Shown one piece after another: positions 1 to 8,417 of a DNA stretch of 14,405 nt; the stretch's first letter is position 1; the number at the start of each line of letters is the position of its first letter. The stretch is from an uncultured Spartobacteria bacterium (GTDB lineage: Bacteria > Verrucomicrobiota > Verrucomicrobiia > Chthoniobacterales > Terrimicrobiaceae). Position numbers and translations under genes: made by a program. Where the stretch lies: assembly GCA_903915315.1 (NCBI GenBank), contig CAIWSO010000103.1, forward strand, positions 1 to 14,405, written 5' to 3'. Below the pieces are notes generated by a model, which worked only from the letters and a program-made list of their open reading frames with translations, was not told where the DNA came from and ran no database searches.

Positions 1-2631
1 GGTGAGCTTCTTGCCAACCAATGCCGCGTGGGTCTTTCCCGCACGGAACGTCTCGTCCGCGAGCGCATGACCTTGTTTGATGTCAATACAGATCAGATCA
101 CTCCGCAAAAGCTCATTAATCCCAAGTCTCTGAGCGCCGTTGTCCGCGACTTCTTTGGTCGCAGTCAATTGAGCCAGTTCATGGATCAGACGAACCCGCT
201 TTCCGAGCTCACTCACAAACGCCGTCTCTCCGCCCTCGGGCCAGGAGGCCTCAGCCGTGATCGTGCTGGATTTGAAGTTCGCGACGTGCATCCTTCACAC
301 TACGGACGTATCTGCCCGATTGAAACTCCCGAAGGTCCGAACATCGGCCTTATCAGTTCCCTGAGCACCTTTGCCCGCATCAACGAATTCGGCTTCATCG
401 AGACACCATACCGCAAGGTGGCCAACGCTCGCGTGACCGACGAAGTCGAGTATCTCAGTGGTGATCGAGACGAAAACTTCTACATCGCCCAAGCAAACTC
501 CGAAGTCGATGCCAAAGGCAACTTGACGGGTGAAAAAGTCTCCTCGCGATATCGTGGTGACTTCCTCGAAGTGGAACCCGCTCAGATCCAATACATGGAC
601 GTTTCTCCGAAACAATTGGTTTCGGTAGCAGCTGGGTTGATTCCGTTCTTGGAGCACGACGATGCTAACCGAGCACTCATGGGCTCGAACATGCAACGCC
701 AAGGTGTTCCACTTTTGGTATCCGAATCCCCGCTCGTCGGAACAGGACTCGAAGCCCGTGTGGCCCGTGATTCCCGCGCCGTAATTTGCGCTGAAGCCAC
801 TGGAAAAGTGGCCTCCGTCACTGCCACCCACATCATCATTACAAAGGATGGGGCCCTTCCTGAAGGCAAAAAGAAGGTCAAACACGATCCTGAGAATGGC
901 GTGCACCTTTACGAGTTGCGTAAGTTTATGCGCTCCAACGCGAGCACTTGCATCAATCAAAAACCGATTGTTGTAAAAGGTCAGTCGATTAAGAAGGGTG
1001 ACGTCATTGCGGATGGTCCCAACACCGAAAAAGGCGAACTCGCATTAGGTCGTAACGTGCTTGTGGCATTCATGCCATGGAACGGCTACAACTTAGAGGA
1101 TGCTATCATGATTTCCAAGCGCGTTGTGAAAGAGGACATTTATACCTCAATTCACATCGATGAATTTGAAATCGGCGCTCGTGATACCAAGCTCGGTCCA
1201 GAGGAAATCACCCGAGACATTCCAAACATCAGCGAAGAGGCTCTTCAAAACCTCGGCGCAGATGGCGTCATTCGCATCGGCGCGGAAGTCAAGCCAGGCG
1301 ACATTCTCGTAGGAAAAATCACTCCTAAGAGTGAAACAGAACTCGCTCCTGAAGAAAGACTTCTTCGCGCGATCTTCGGTGAAAAAGCCGCTGACGTCAA
1401 AGACACTTCGCTCACTGTCCCATCGGGCACGTATGGCATTGTCATGGACGTCAAGGTCTCGTCCAAAAAGGAAGTCACTCGCAGCAAGATGACTCCAGCG
1501 GAATCCAAGCGCCAGCAGAAGATGATTGTAGAGGACTACAATAAGCGCCAAGAAGAACTGCATGACCAGCTCACCGCAGCTTTGGCCAATATCCTCCTCA
1601 ACGAGAAAATTCCTCTCGATGTGGTCAACGCCCAAACGGGAGAAATCATCATTCCTGCGAACCGCAAGATCACGAAGCAACTCCTTCGTAAACTAGCCGG
1701 TGTCTACAACCACGTCGAAATCGATCCAAGCCCGATTCGTAACAAAATCAACGAAATCATTGGTCAGTTCGAACACAAGTTTGTCGACTTGGACAACGAT
1801 CGCGACGCCAACCTTGGCCGCATTGAAAGCGGTGACGACATCGATCCCGGTATCATTAAGCAAGTTAAGGTCTACATTGCCAGCAAGCGCAAGCTCAGCG
1901 TCGGTGATAAAATGGCCGGACGTCACGGAAACAAGGGTGTTGTTGCCAAAATTGTTCCAGAAGAAGATATGCCCTATCTTGCGGACGGAACTCCTGTGGA
2001 CATCGTCTTGAACCCTCTCGGCGTTCCTAGTCGTATGAACGTGGGTCAGGTTCTTGAAACCCACCTTGGCGTCGCTGCCAAGGCCCTTGGATTCAAGGTG
2101 GCCACTCCCGTATTTGATGGTATTCCCGAATCCAAAATCCGTGAATTCCTTAATGAGGCTAGAAAAGTCGAAGGCTTCACGTGGATCAATGAAAACGCCA
2201 AATCCACCCTTTATGATGGATTGACCGGCGAGCCATTCGATCAGCAAGTTGTTGTCGGATATATTTACATGCTGAAATTAGGCCACTTGGTCGCTGACAA
2301 GATCCATGCCCGTGCAGTCGGACCATACAGCCTTGTCACCCAGCAACCGCTTGGTGGAAAAGCCCAGTATGGTGGACAACGTTTTGGAGAGATGGAAGTC
2401 TGGGCCTTGCAAGCCTACGGCGCAGCCTACACCTTGCAGGAACTCCTCACTGTCAAATCAGATGACGTTGCAGGCCGCACGCGCATCTACGAAAGCATTG
2501 TTAAGGGAGATAACTCTCTCGAAGCAGGCACACCTGAGTCCTTCAATGTGCTCATTAAAGAAATGCAAGGCCTTGGCCTTGATGTCCGTGTAGGCGGTAA
2601 AGATCCCGCTCTAGGTGAAGGAATCGCCTAA
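1..2631 (+). CDS. rpoB: RNA polymerase subunit beta, C-terminal part (5' truncated by window edge)
   Basis: This is the beta subunit of DNA-dependent RNA polymerase, which forms one side of the active-site cleft and the rifampicin pocket. The frame is open from base 1 (GELLANQCRVGLSRTER), which matches the family just before the rifampicin region, so the GTG at 28 is internal and not the start. By alignment from memory, codon 1 lies near E. coli residue 455; 876 residues remain against about 888 in E. coli. The rifampicin cluster is at 163-240 (SQLSQFMDQTNPLSEL, then THKRRLSALGPGG), followed by ETPEGPNIGLI and KMAGRHGNKG (about 1909-1940). The C-terminal clamp region reads YGGQRFGEMEVWALQAYG. 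A charged insertion of roughly 130 residues (about 1465-1860) sits where gram-negative-type RpoB carries its second lineage insert. Codon 190-192 is Thr at the position of E. coli Asn518. rpoC follows after 40 bases. Confidence 0.98.
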   Translation, partial: GELLANQCRVGLSRTERLVRERMTLFDVNTDQITPQKLINPKSLSAVVRDFFGRSQLSQFMDQTNPLSELTHKRRLSALGPGGLSRDRAGFEVRDVHPSHYGRICPIETPEGPNIGLISSLSTFARINEFGFIETPYRKVANARVTDEVEYLSGDRDENFYIAQANSEVDAKGNLTGEKVSSRYRGDFLEVEPAQIQYMDVSPKQLVSVAAGLIPFLEHDDANRALMGSNMQRQGVPLLVSESPLVGTGLEARVARDSRAVICAEATGKVASVTATHIIITKDGALPEGKKKVKHDPENGVHLYELRKFMRSNASTCINQKPIVVKGQSIKKGDVIADGPNTEKGELALGRNVLVAFMPWNGYNLEDAIMISKRVVKEDIYTSIHIDEFEIGARDTKLGPEEITRDIPNISEEALQNLGADGVIRIGAEVKPGDILVGKITPKSETELAPEERLLRAIFGEKAADVKDTSLTVPSGTYGIVMDVKVSSKKEVTRSKMTPAESKRQQKMIVEDYNKRQEELHDQLTAALANILLNEKIPLDVVNAQTGEIIIPANRKITKQLLRKLAGVYNHVEIDPSPIRNKINEIIGQFEHKFVDLDNDRDANLGRIESGDDIDPGIIKQVKVYIASKRKLSVGDKMAGRHGNKGVVAKIVPEEDMPYLADGTPVDIVLNPLGVPSRMNVGQVLETHLGVAAKALGFKVATPVFDGIPESKIREFLNEARKVEGFTWINENAKSTLYDGLTGEPFDQQVVVGYIYMLKLGHLVADKIHARAVGPYSLVTQQPLGGKAQYGGQRFGEMEVWALQAYGAAYTLQELLTVKSDDVAGRTRIYESIVKGDNSLEAGTPESFNVLIKEMQGLGLDVRVGGKDPALGEGIA

Positions 2632-2671
2632 GCATCATCAATCGAACTTAATCTGACGAACCATATCATAC

Positions 2672-5600
2672 ATGAAAGATATTAATATCCGCGAAGCCAT
2701 GGGGGACTCGAAGCCAGTCGGTTTTGATGAGGTAGCCATCACCGTGGCCTCACCAGACTCCATGCGCAGCTGGAGCAAGGGCGAAGTAAAAAATCCTGAA
2801 ACGATCAACTATCGTACATTCAAGCCCGAAAAAGGCGGTTTGTTCTGTGAACGTATTTTCGGCCCAACACGGGACTGGGAATGCTCTTGCGGCAAATATA
2901 AACGCATCAAGCATAAGGGCGTCATTTGCGATCGTTGTGGCGTTGAGGTCACCGTTTCCCGCGTTCGTCGCGAGCGGATGGGCCACATTGATCTTGCGGT
3001 TCCAGTCTCCCACATCTGGTTCTACAAGTGCATGCCTTCCCGCTTGGGTCTCATGCTGGATATGACGTCCCGCCAACTCGAGCGCGTCATCTACTACGAA
3101 GATTTCGTTGTTATCGACCCGGGCAATACCCCACTCGAGCGCTGCCAACTTTTGACCGAATTGGAATTCCGCGATGCGGAGGAACAATATGGTGAAAACT
3201 TCACCGCATCCATGGGAGCCGAGGCGATTCATAAGCTTCTTGCCAACATTGATCTCGCCAATCTCCAAGTCGAAATTGAAAACGGCATGGCTTCGACCCG
3301 CAGCAAACAGCTCCGGAAAAAATACGCCAAACGCCTCAAGTTGGTTCAGGGATTCATGGAGTCCAAGACTCGTCCTGAATGGATGATTCTCAATGTGCTT
3401 CCGGTGATCCCGCCAGATCTTCGCCCGCTCGTGCCATTGGAAGGCGGCCGATTTGCGACCTCCGATCTCAATGATCTTTATCGCCGTGTTATCAATCGTA
3501 ACAACCGCCTTAGAACACTCCTACAGCTCAAAACTCCCGAAGTCATCATTCGCAACGAAAAGCGCATGCTTCAGGAGTCCGTAGACGCTCTCTTCGACAA
3601 TGGTCGCCATGGTCGCGCCGTAACAGGCGCAGCAAACCGACCACTCAAATCCCTCAGCGACATGCTGAAGGGCAAAGGTGGCCGTTTCCGTCAAAACCTT
3701 CTTGGCAAACGCGTTGATTACTCTGGACGTTCCGTTATCGTTATCGGTCCTGAGTTGAAACTCAACCAGTGCGGTCTGCCCAAGAAAATGGCGTTGGTTC
3801 TTTTTGAACCCTTCATCATCCGCAGACTCAAAGAACTCGGATATGTTCACACGGTTCGCAGTGCGAAAAAACTCATCGAGCGCCAAACCCCTGAGGTTTG
3901 GGACATTCTTGAAGAAGTCACCAAGGGTCACCCTGTTCTTCTCAACCGTGCCCCTACCCTTCACCGTCTATCGATCCAGGCCTTTGAGCCTATCTTGATT
4001 GAAGGTGAAGCGATCCGTGTTCATCCGCTTGTCTGTACGGCTTACAACGCCGATTTCGATGGCGATCAAATGGCCGTTCACGTCCCACTTTCCACTGAAG
4101 CCCAGATGGAAGCTCGGATGTTGATGCTGGCTCCGAACAACATCTTCTCGCCTTCGAGCGGAAAGCCGATCACGACACCTTCACAGGATATTCCGCTCGG
4201 TTGCTACTACCTGACCCAAAAGCCTCGTGGTGAGGATGCGGCGAAGGATAAGCGTTTGCCTATTTTTGGCAACCCAAATGAAGTGGAGTTGGCACTCACC
4301 GATCGCGCCATCCGTACCCATACTCGAATTCTATTTAAGAATCCGGATTTTGGTTTAACGACAGTTTATGGTGATCCCGAACCCAAGGTTCTTGAGACGA
4401 CTGCGGGACGTGTTGTTTTCAACCAGATCTGGCCGAAAGCCCTTGGTTTTTACAATAAGGTTTGCGGCAAGAAGCAACTCTCCGACATCATTTGGCGCTG
4501 CTACAAGGCATCGGGCCAACAGACAACGGTGGAAACACTCGATCGCTTGAAAGAGATGGGATTCCGCGAGGCCACTCAAGCCGGCGTCTCGATCGGTATC
4601 AACGACATGATGATTCCGAAGGAGAAAACTCAACTTCTCGAAAAAGCCTACCGCGAGGTCGCTGAAGTAGCCAAGCAATACCGTCGAGGCATTATCACCG
4701 ATGGCGAGCGCAAGAATAAGGTTCAAGATATTTGGACTCATACGGGCGAAGAAATTGCCAATGCCCTCTTCCGCACTTTGGAGTACAACGACAACAAGCG
4801 CGACATGAACCCCGTCTTCATGATGGTGGATTCCGGCGCTCGAGGCAACCGTACCCAGGTTAAGCAGCTCGCAGGTATGCGCGGACAGATGGCCAAGCCC
4901 TCTGGTGAAATCATCGAACAGCCAATTACCGCCAACTTCCGTGAGGGTCTTACGGTTCTGGAATACTTCATCTCCGCCCACGGTGCTCGTAAAGGTCTCG
5001 CTGATACTGCGCTCAAGACGGCTGACTCCGGTTACCTCACGCGTAAGCTTGTGGATGCAGCCCAAGACGTCATTATCACCATCGACGATTGTGGAACGGC
5101 CAACGGCATCGTTGTTCGCCCAATCTACGAGGGCGATGAAGAAGTCGTTAGCCTCTCCACACGTATCATCGGTCGTACCAGCTGCGAAACCGTTAAAGAT
5201 CCGATCACAAACAAAGCCATCATCAAAGCCAACCAATTGGTCGATGAGGAAACCGCGGCGGCATTGGACAAGGTAGGCCATGAGCAACTCAAAATCCGCT
5301 CGGCGCTGACTTGTGAATCCAAGCGCGGTATTTGCGTTCATTGCTACGGTCGCAATCTTTCCACAGGCGGTCTCATCAAGCTTGGTGAAGCTGTTGGAAT
5401 TATTGCTGCGCAATCAATCGGCGAACCCGGCACCCAGCTTACCATGCGAACATTCCACGTCGGTGGCGCTGCCAGCCAGACGTTCAAACAACCGATCATC
5501 AAAGCCAAAAATGACGGTACCGTTCGCTTCAATGAACTCAAGGTTGTAGAAACTGTTGAGAAAACCTATGTCGTTCTCAATAAAAACGGCACCGTTTCTC

Positions 5601-6784
5601 TACACGCCAAAGACGGACGCGAGCTTGAAAGCCACGTTGTCGTTGTCGGATCTGTGATCTCGGTTGCAGATGGATCGACTGTCAAAAAAGGCGAGACGTT
5701 CATTCAATGGGATCCCTATAACGTTCCTATCATCACAGAAAAAGCCGGACGCATCGAATTCCGTGATATGATCCCCGGTGTCACCATTCGCCAAGAAATC
5801 GACGACTCCACCGGCGTACGTGGAACCGTGGTTATCGAACACAAGGAAGATCTGCACCCTCAGATCATCATCGTGAACGAAGCCAAGAACGTTCTTGCGA
5901 GCTACTCGATCCCAGCCGGCGCTCACATCGAAGTCAAAGAAGGTGCCAAAGTCCCTGCCGGACAGCGCGTCGCTCGTACACCACGTAAGATCGGCAAGAC
6001 CAAGGATATCACGGGTGGTCTTCCACGTGTTGCGGAACTTTTCGAAGCCAGAAGGCCGAAAGACGCCGCAGATATTGCGAAGATCGACGGTGTTGTGGAC
6101 ATCGGCGGAACCGTTCGCGCTAAACGCCGCCTTATCGTTATCGATCCCGAGACGAAACAGGAAGAGGAACACCTCATCCCGCTTAACAAGCACATCATTG
6201 TATTCAAGGGTGATCTTGTTAAAAAAGGCCAACAACTCACAGAAGGCCCTGTCGTTCCTCACGAAATCCTTGAGATCTGTGGGCCACAAGAACTTCAAGA
6301 GCACTTGCTCAACGAAGTTCAAGAGGTCTATCGCCTACAAGGTGTCGAAATCAACGATAAGCACATCGAAATCATCGTTCGTCAAATGCTTCGCAAGGTC
6401 AAAATCACCGAACAAGGAGATACCACTCTCCTCTGGGGTGACCAAGTTGACCGACTCGCCTTCGAAGCCGAAAACGAAGCTGTTATCAAAAAAGGCGGCA
6501 AACCTGCCGAAGCCAACCCTGTTCTTCTGGGCATCACCAAGACCGCCCTTGAGACGGACAGCTTCATCTCGGCCGCTTCATTCCAAGACACAACTCGTGT
6601 ATTGACCGAGGCCGCCACATTAGGCAGAGTCGATCGCCTCCGCGGATTCAAAGAGAACGTCATCATGGGCCATCTAATTCCTGCCGGAACTGGATTCCAC
6701 ACCCATCGTAACATTGCTATCACCCAATCGGGCGATGGACTTGAAGCCACAAGCAAAGAAGAATCACAAAAAGTCGCCAGTTAA
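2672..6784 (+). CDS. rpoC: RNA polymerase subunit beta'
   Basis: This is the beta' subunit, which holds the catalytic magnesium and the bridge helix and trigger loop. The length of 1370 residues is close to E. coli RpoC (1407). The N-terminal zinc ribbon has C71, C73, C86 and C89. The catalytic loop NADFDGDQMAVH supplies D461, D463 and D465. The second zinc site is C807 plus C881, C888 and C891. The trigger-loop region (GIIAAQSIGEPGTQLTMRTF, then HVGGAA) is followed by a beta-rich insertion of about 190 residues. That insertion resembles the SI3 insert of proteobacteria and related phyla, and the chain then returns at TKDITGGLPRVAELFEARRP. The C terminus (ESFISAASFQDTTRVLTEAA, LIPAGTG) is complete. 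The start ATG at 2672 gives the standard N terminus but has no Shine-Dalgarno motif upstream. It follows rpoB by 40 bases and precedes rpsB by 15, which indicates one transcript. Confidence 0.99.
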   Translation: MKDINIREAMGDSKPVGFDEVAITVASPDSMRSWSKGEVKNPETINYRTFKPEKGGLFCERIFGPTRDWECSCGKYKRIKHKGVICDRCGVEVTVSRVRRERMGHIDLAVPVSHIWFYKCMPSRLGLMLDMTSRQLERVIYYEDFVVIDPGNTPLERCQLLTELEFRDAEEQYGENFTASMGAEAIHKLLANIDLANLQVEIENGMASTRSKQLRKKYAKRLKLVQGFMESKTRPEWMILNVLPVIPPDLRPLVPLEGGRFATSDLNDLYRRVINRNNRLRTLLQLKTPEVIIRNEKRMLQESVDALFDNGRHGRAVTGAANRPLKSLSDMLKGKGGRFRQNLLGKRVDYSGRSVIVIGPELKLNQCGLPKKMALVLFEPFIIRRLKELGYVHTVRSAKKLIERQTPEVWDILEEVTKGHPVLLNRAPTLHRLSIQAFEPILIEGEAIRVHPLVCTAYNADFDGDQMAVHVPLSTEAQMEARMLMLAPNNIFSPSSGKPITTPSQDIPLGCYYLTQKPRGEDAAKDKRLPIFGNPNEVELALTDRAIRTHTRILFKNPDFGLTTVYGDPEPKVLETTAGRVVFNQIWPKALGFYNKVCGKKQLSDIIWRCYKASGQQTTVETLDRLKEMGFREATQAGVSIGINDMMIPKEKTQLLEKAYREVAEVAKQYRRGIITDGERKNKVQDIWTHTGEEIANALFRTLEYNDNKRDMNPVFMMVDSGARGNRTQVKQLAGMRGQMAKPSGEIIEQPITANFREGLTVLEYFISAHGARKGLADTALKTADSGYLTRKLVDAAQDVIITIDDCGTANGIVVRPIYEGDEEVVSLSTRIIGRTSCETVKDPITNKAIIKANQLVDEETAAALDKVGHEQLKIRSALTCESKRGICVHCYGRNLSTGGLIKLGEAVGIIAAQSIGEPGTQLTMRTFHVGGAASQTFKQPIIKAKNDGTVRFNELKVVETVEKTYVVLNKNGTVSLHAKDGRELESHVVVVGSVISVADGSTVKKGETFIQWDPYNVPIITEKAGRIEFRDMIPGVTIRQEIDDSTGVRGTVVIEHKEDLHPQIIIVNEAKNVLASYSIPAGAHIEVKEGAKVPAGQRVARTPRKIGKTKDITGGLPRVAELFEARRPKDAADIAKIDGVVDIGGTVRAKRRLIVIDPETKQEEEHLIPLNKHIIVFKGDLVKKGQQLTEGPVVPHEILEICGPQELQEHLLNEVQEVYRLQGVEINDKHIEIIVRQMLRKVKITEQGDTTLLWGDQVDRLAFEAENEAVIKKGGKPAEANPVLLGITKTALETDSFISAASFQDTTRVLTEAATLGRVDRLRGFKENVIMGHLIPAGTGFHTHRNIAITQSGDGLEATSKEESQKVAS

Positions 6785-6799
6785 TCCCAACCAACCACC

Positions 6800-7546
6800 A
6801 TGTCAGAATCAGCTAAAAATCCGAATATCGAACTCATGACGGAGCTCCTCGAGGCTGGTGTCCACTACGGACACCAAACCAAGCGATGGAATCCCAAAAT
6901 GCGCGATTACATCCTCGAGGAAAAAAACTCGATATACATCATCGACATCGGTCTTACGATCGACCAACTCGACCGCGCTACCACCTACCTCAAGAATCTC
7001 ATCCGTAATGGCGGCAAAGCCTTGATTGTTGGGACAAAAAAACAAGCTCAGGAAGCCGTTCGTGAAGCCGCAGAGGCCACTGGTCAGCTCTATGTGAATC
7101 AGCGCTGGTTGGGCGGTACGCTCACCAATCTGACCACGATCCGCCGCAGCGTGGCTCGCCTGAAGGAAATCCAAGCCCTCGAAAAATCTCCTGCATTTGC
7201 AAAGATCAACAAGGCCGAGGCTTCCTCCATCCGTCGCGAGGGGGTCAAGCTCCTCCACAATCTGGGTGGCATCGTTGCCATGGATAAGCTTCCCGACGTC
7301 CTCATAGTCGTCGACACCATTCGCGAAGAAATCGCCGTCGCCGAAGCTAATCGTTTGGGAATTCCAATCATTGCTATCGTTGACACAAATAGCAACCCTG
7401 AGAAAATCGAGTATCCTATTGCTGGCAATGATGATGCGATTCGCTCCATCCGCCTTGTCCTCTCCAAGATCGTTCAGGCCATCTTGGAAGCAAAAGGAGT
7501 ATCCGCCAAAACGGCCACTCCAGAACTCGCCGCTGTCTCCGAATAG
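6800..7546 (+). CDS. rpsB: 30S ribosomal protein S2
   Basis: Ribosomal protein S2 is a late-assembling protein of the small subunit that binds at the head-body junction together with S1. The 248 residues cover the whole family. Visible hallmarks are LLEAGVHYGHQTKRWNPKM near the N terminus, IYIIDIGLT, VNQRWLGGTLTN at about 100, a charged helical stretch at about 110-150, and the C-terminal run LGIPIIAIVDTNSNPEKIEY with PIAGNDDAIRSI. The Ala/Thr-rich tail is unconserved. The ATG lies only 15 bases after the rpoC stop, in a CCAACCAACCACC context without a Shine-Dalgarno site, so it is almost certainly read from the rpoBC transcript. rpsB usually sits at the head of its own rpsB-tsf operon and not behind rpoC, although the rpsB-tsf order itself is kept here. 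Confidence 0.98.
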   Translation: MSESAKNPNIELMTELLEAGVHYGHQTKRWNPKMRDYILEEKNSIYIIDIGLTIDQLDRATTYLKNLIRNGGKALIVGTKKQAQEAVREAAEATGQLYVNQRWLGGTLTNLTTIRRSVARLKEIQALEKSPAFAKINKAEASSIRREGVKLLHNLGGIVAMDKLPDVLIVVDTIREEIAVAEANRLGIPIIAIVDTNSNPEKIEYPIAGNDDAIRSIRLVLSKIVQAILEAKGVSAKTATPELAAVSE

Positions 7547-7703
7547 GGATTACGTATCCGCGGACTCAAGTCTTTTAAACTCGTTTTAAAAATGGACGTC
7601 AGAGAATTCCGATTCCTGATGTCCAACTTGATTACAGTCGGATTCATCCCTTTTCTGACTCAGTCATTTCAACAGCAAGACACTTTTTAAGCACACATTT
7701 ACC
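7547..7703 (+). promoter_or_regulatory. rpsB-tsf spacer with strong stem-loop
   Basis: This is the largest intergenic gap in the window. A stem of 10 pairs (7593-7602 with 7616-7625, one G-U) is followed by one unpaired A and a further four pairs (GAAT 7604-7607, ATTC 7612-7615) closed by a TCCG tetraloop. On the + strand no T-run follows, so a simple intrinsic terminator is unlikely in that direction. On the - strand the stem would be followed by ATTTTTAAAA. Two copies of TTTTAAA (7573-7579, 7584-7590) lie just upstream. The hairpin could tune tsf level relative to rpsB by processing, attenuation or mRNA protection. I see no convincing promoter for tsf in the gap. Confidence 0.5.
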
Positions 7704-8303
7704 ATGTCTGATATTTCACCAAGCCTCGTCAAAGAACTCCGCGAAAAAACAAATGCGGGTATGATGGATTGCAAAAACGCGCTCACGGAAGCCAAGGGCG
7801 ACATCGTCGCCGCTGAAGATATCCTTCGCAAAAAAGGTATCGCCAGCGCGGGCAAGAAAGCCTCCCGCGAGGCCAAGGAAGGCATTGTAGCCTCCTATAT
7901 CCATCTCCAAGGCAAAGTCGGCGTTCTCGTCGAAATCAACTGCGAAACGGACTTCGTTGCAAAAAACGAAATCTTCCGTGATTTCGTTAAGGACGTGACA
8001 CTCCACATCGCCGCAGCACATCCCCTATACGTATCCCGGGAGCAAGTGCCCAGCGATCTCCTCACTCGCGAACGCGATGTTGCCGCCGGTCAAGTTGTTG
8101 GCAAACCCGCGAACATCATTGAAAAAATCGTCGATGGTAAGATTGAAAAATTTTACTCCACGATCTGCCTCCTGGAGCAAGCCTTCATCAAGAATCCAGA
8201 AATGAGCATCCAAGATCTCGTGAAGAGCAAAATTGCCGAACTGGGCGAAAATATTATTATTCGTCGTTTCACGCGTTATAGTGTCGGTGAAGAAATCGCC
8301 TAA
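7704..8303 (+). CDS. tsf: Translation elongation factor Ts, short form
   Basis: EF-Ts is the guanine nucleotide exchange factor that regenerates EF-Tu-GTP in the cytoplasm. The N-terminal UBA-like domain (residues 1-55) has LVKELREKTNAGMMDCKNAL and the ILRKKG end. The signature TDFVAKN is at residues 82-88 and contains the Asp-Phe pair that reaches into EF-Tu. The C-terminal block KPANIIEKIVDGKIEKFYS, CLLEQAFIK and RRFTRYSVGEEIA is intact. At 199 residues it is much shorter than E. coli EF-Ts (283). It keeps one core module and has no room for the duplicated core or the long coiled coil, as in other short-form EF-Ts proteins. No frameshift is seen, so the shortness is genuine. The start ATG lacks a Shine-Dalgarno site. 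pyrH and frr, the common downstream partners, are absent. Confidence 0.96.
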   Translation: MSDISPSLVKELREKTNAGMMDCKNALTEAKGDIVAAEDILRKKGIASAGKKASREAKEGIVASYIHLQGKVGVLVEINCETDFVAKNEIFRDFVKDVTLHIAAAHPLYVSREQVPSDLLTRERDVAAGQVVGKPANIIEKIVDGKIEKFYSTICLLEQAFIKNPEMSIQDLVKSKIAELGENIIIRRFTRYSVGEEIA

Positions 8304-8341
8304 GTTTCCGGCTGAATAATCCCGTTCAACAAATATCAATC

Positions 8342-8401
8342 GAGAGGCGGTTCGTTACTCCTTCAGGGATCACTCCCGACTGGTCGTAGCAACCGCTTCT
8401 T
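8342..8401 (+). promoter_or_regulatory. Possible structured RNA leader before the ABC-F gene
   Basis: GAGAGGCGGTT (8342-8352) pairs with AACCGCTTCTT (8391-8401) over 11 positions including two G-U pairs, closing a 38-base loop. Inside the loop, GGGA (8366-8369) can pair with TCCC (8374-8377) across TCAC. Alternatively TCC (8359-8361) can pair with GGA (8367-8369), and the two inner options exclude each other. The structure ends 16 bases before the ABC-F start codon and is followed by a weakly T-rich run. It may be a leader, an inefficient terminator of the upstream operon, or chance pairing. Confidence 0.3.
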
Positions 8402-8417
8402 TCGTTAAAAAACCAAG

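Noticed and set aside
28..30. GTG as a possible start of rpoB
   Set aside because: The frame is open from base 1 and the nine residues before the GTG match the conserved RpoB core, so the gene begins left of the window.
295..2247. Several - strand frames of 170-220 codons antisense to rpoB (for example 295-960, 1147-1680, 1693-2247)
   Set aside because: All are contained in rpoB, have no family features and have no upstream signals; they are shadows of the sense gene.
4355..5413. Open - strand frame of 352 codons antisense to rpoC
   Set aside because: It lies wholly within the highly conserved rpoC, shows no recognisable motif, and its composition is what the codon bias of the sense gene would produce on the opposite strand.
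7628..7656. TTGATT as a -35 box of a tsf promoter
   Set aside because: No reasonable -10 element lies at 16 to 18 bases (TTTTCT only), so I did not call a promoter.
7704..8303. tsf as a truncated pseudogene because it has only 199 codons
   Set aside because: The N domain, TDFVAKN and the normal C-terminal end are all intact and in frame; short EF-Ts forms are known in several lineages.
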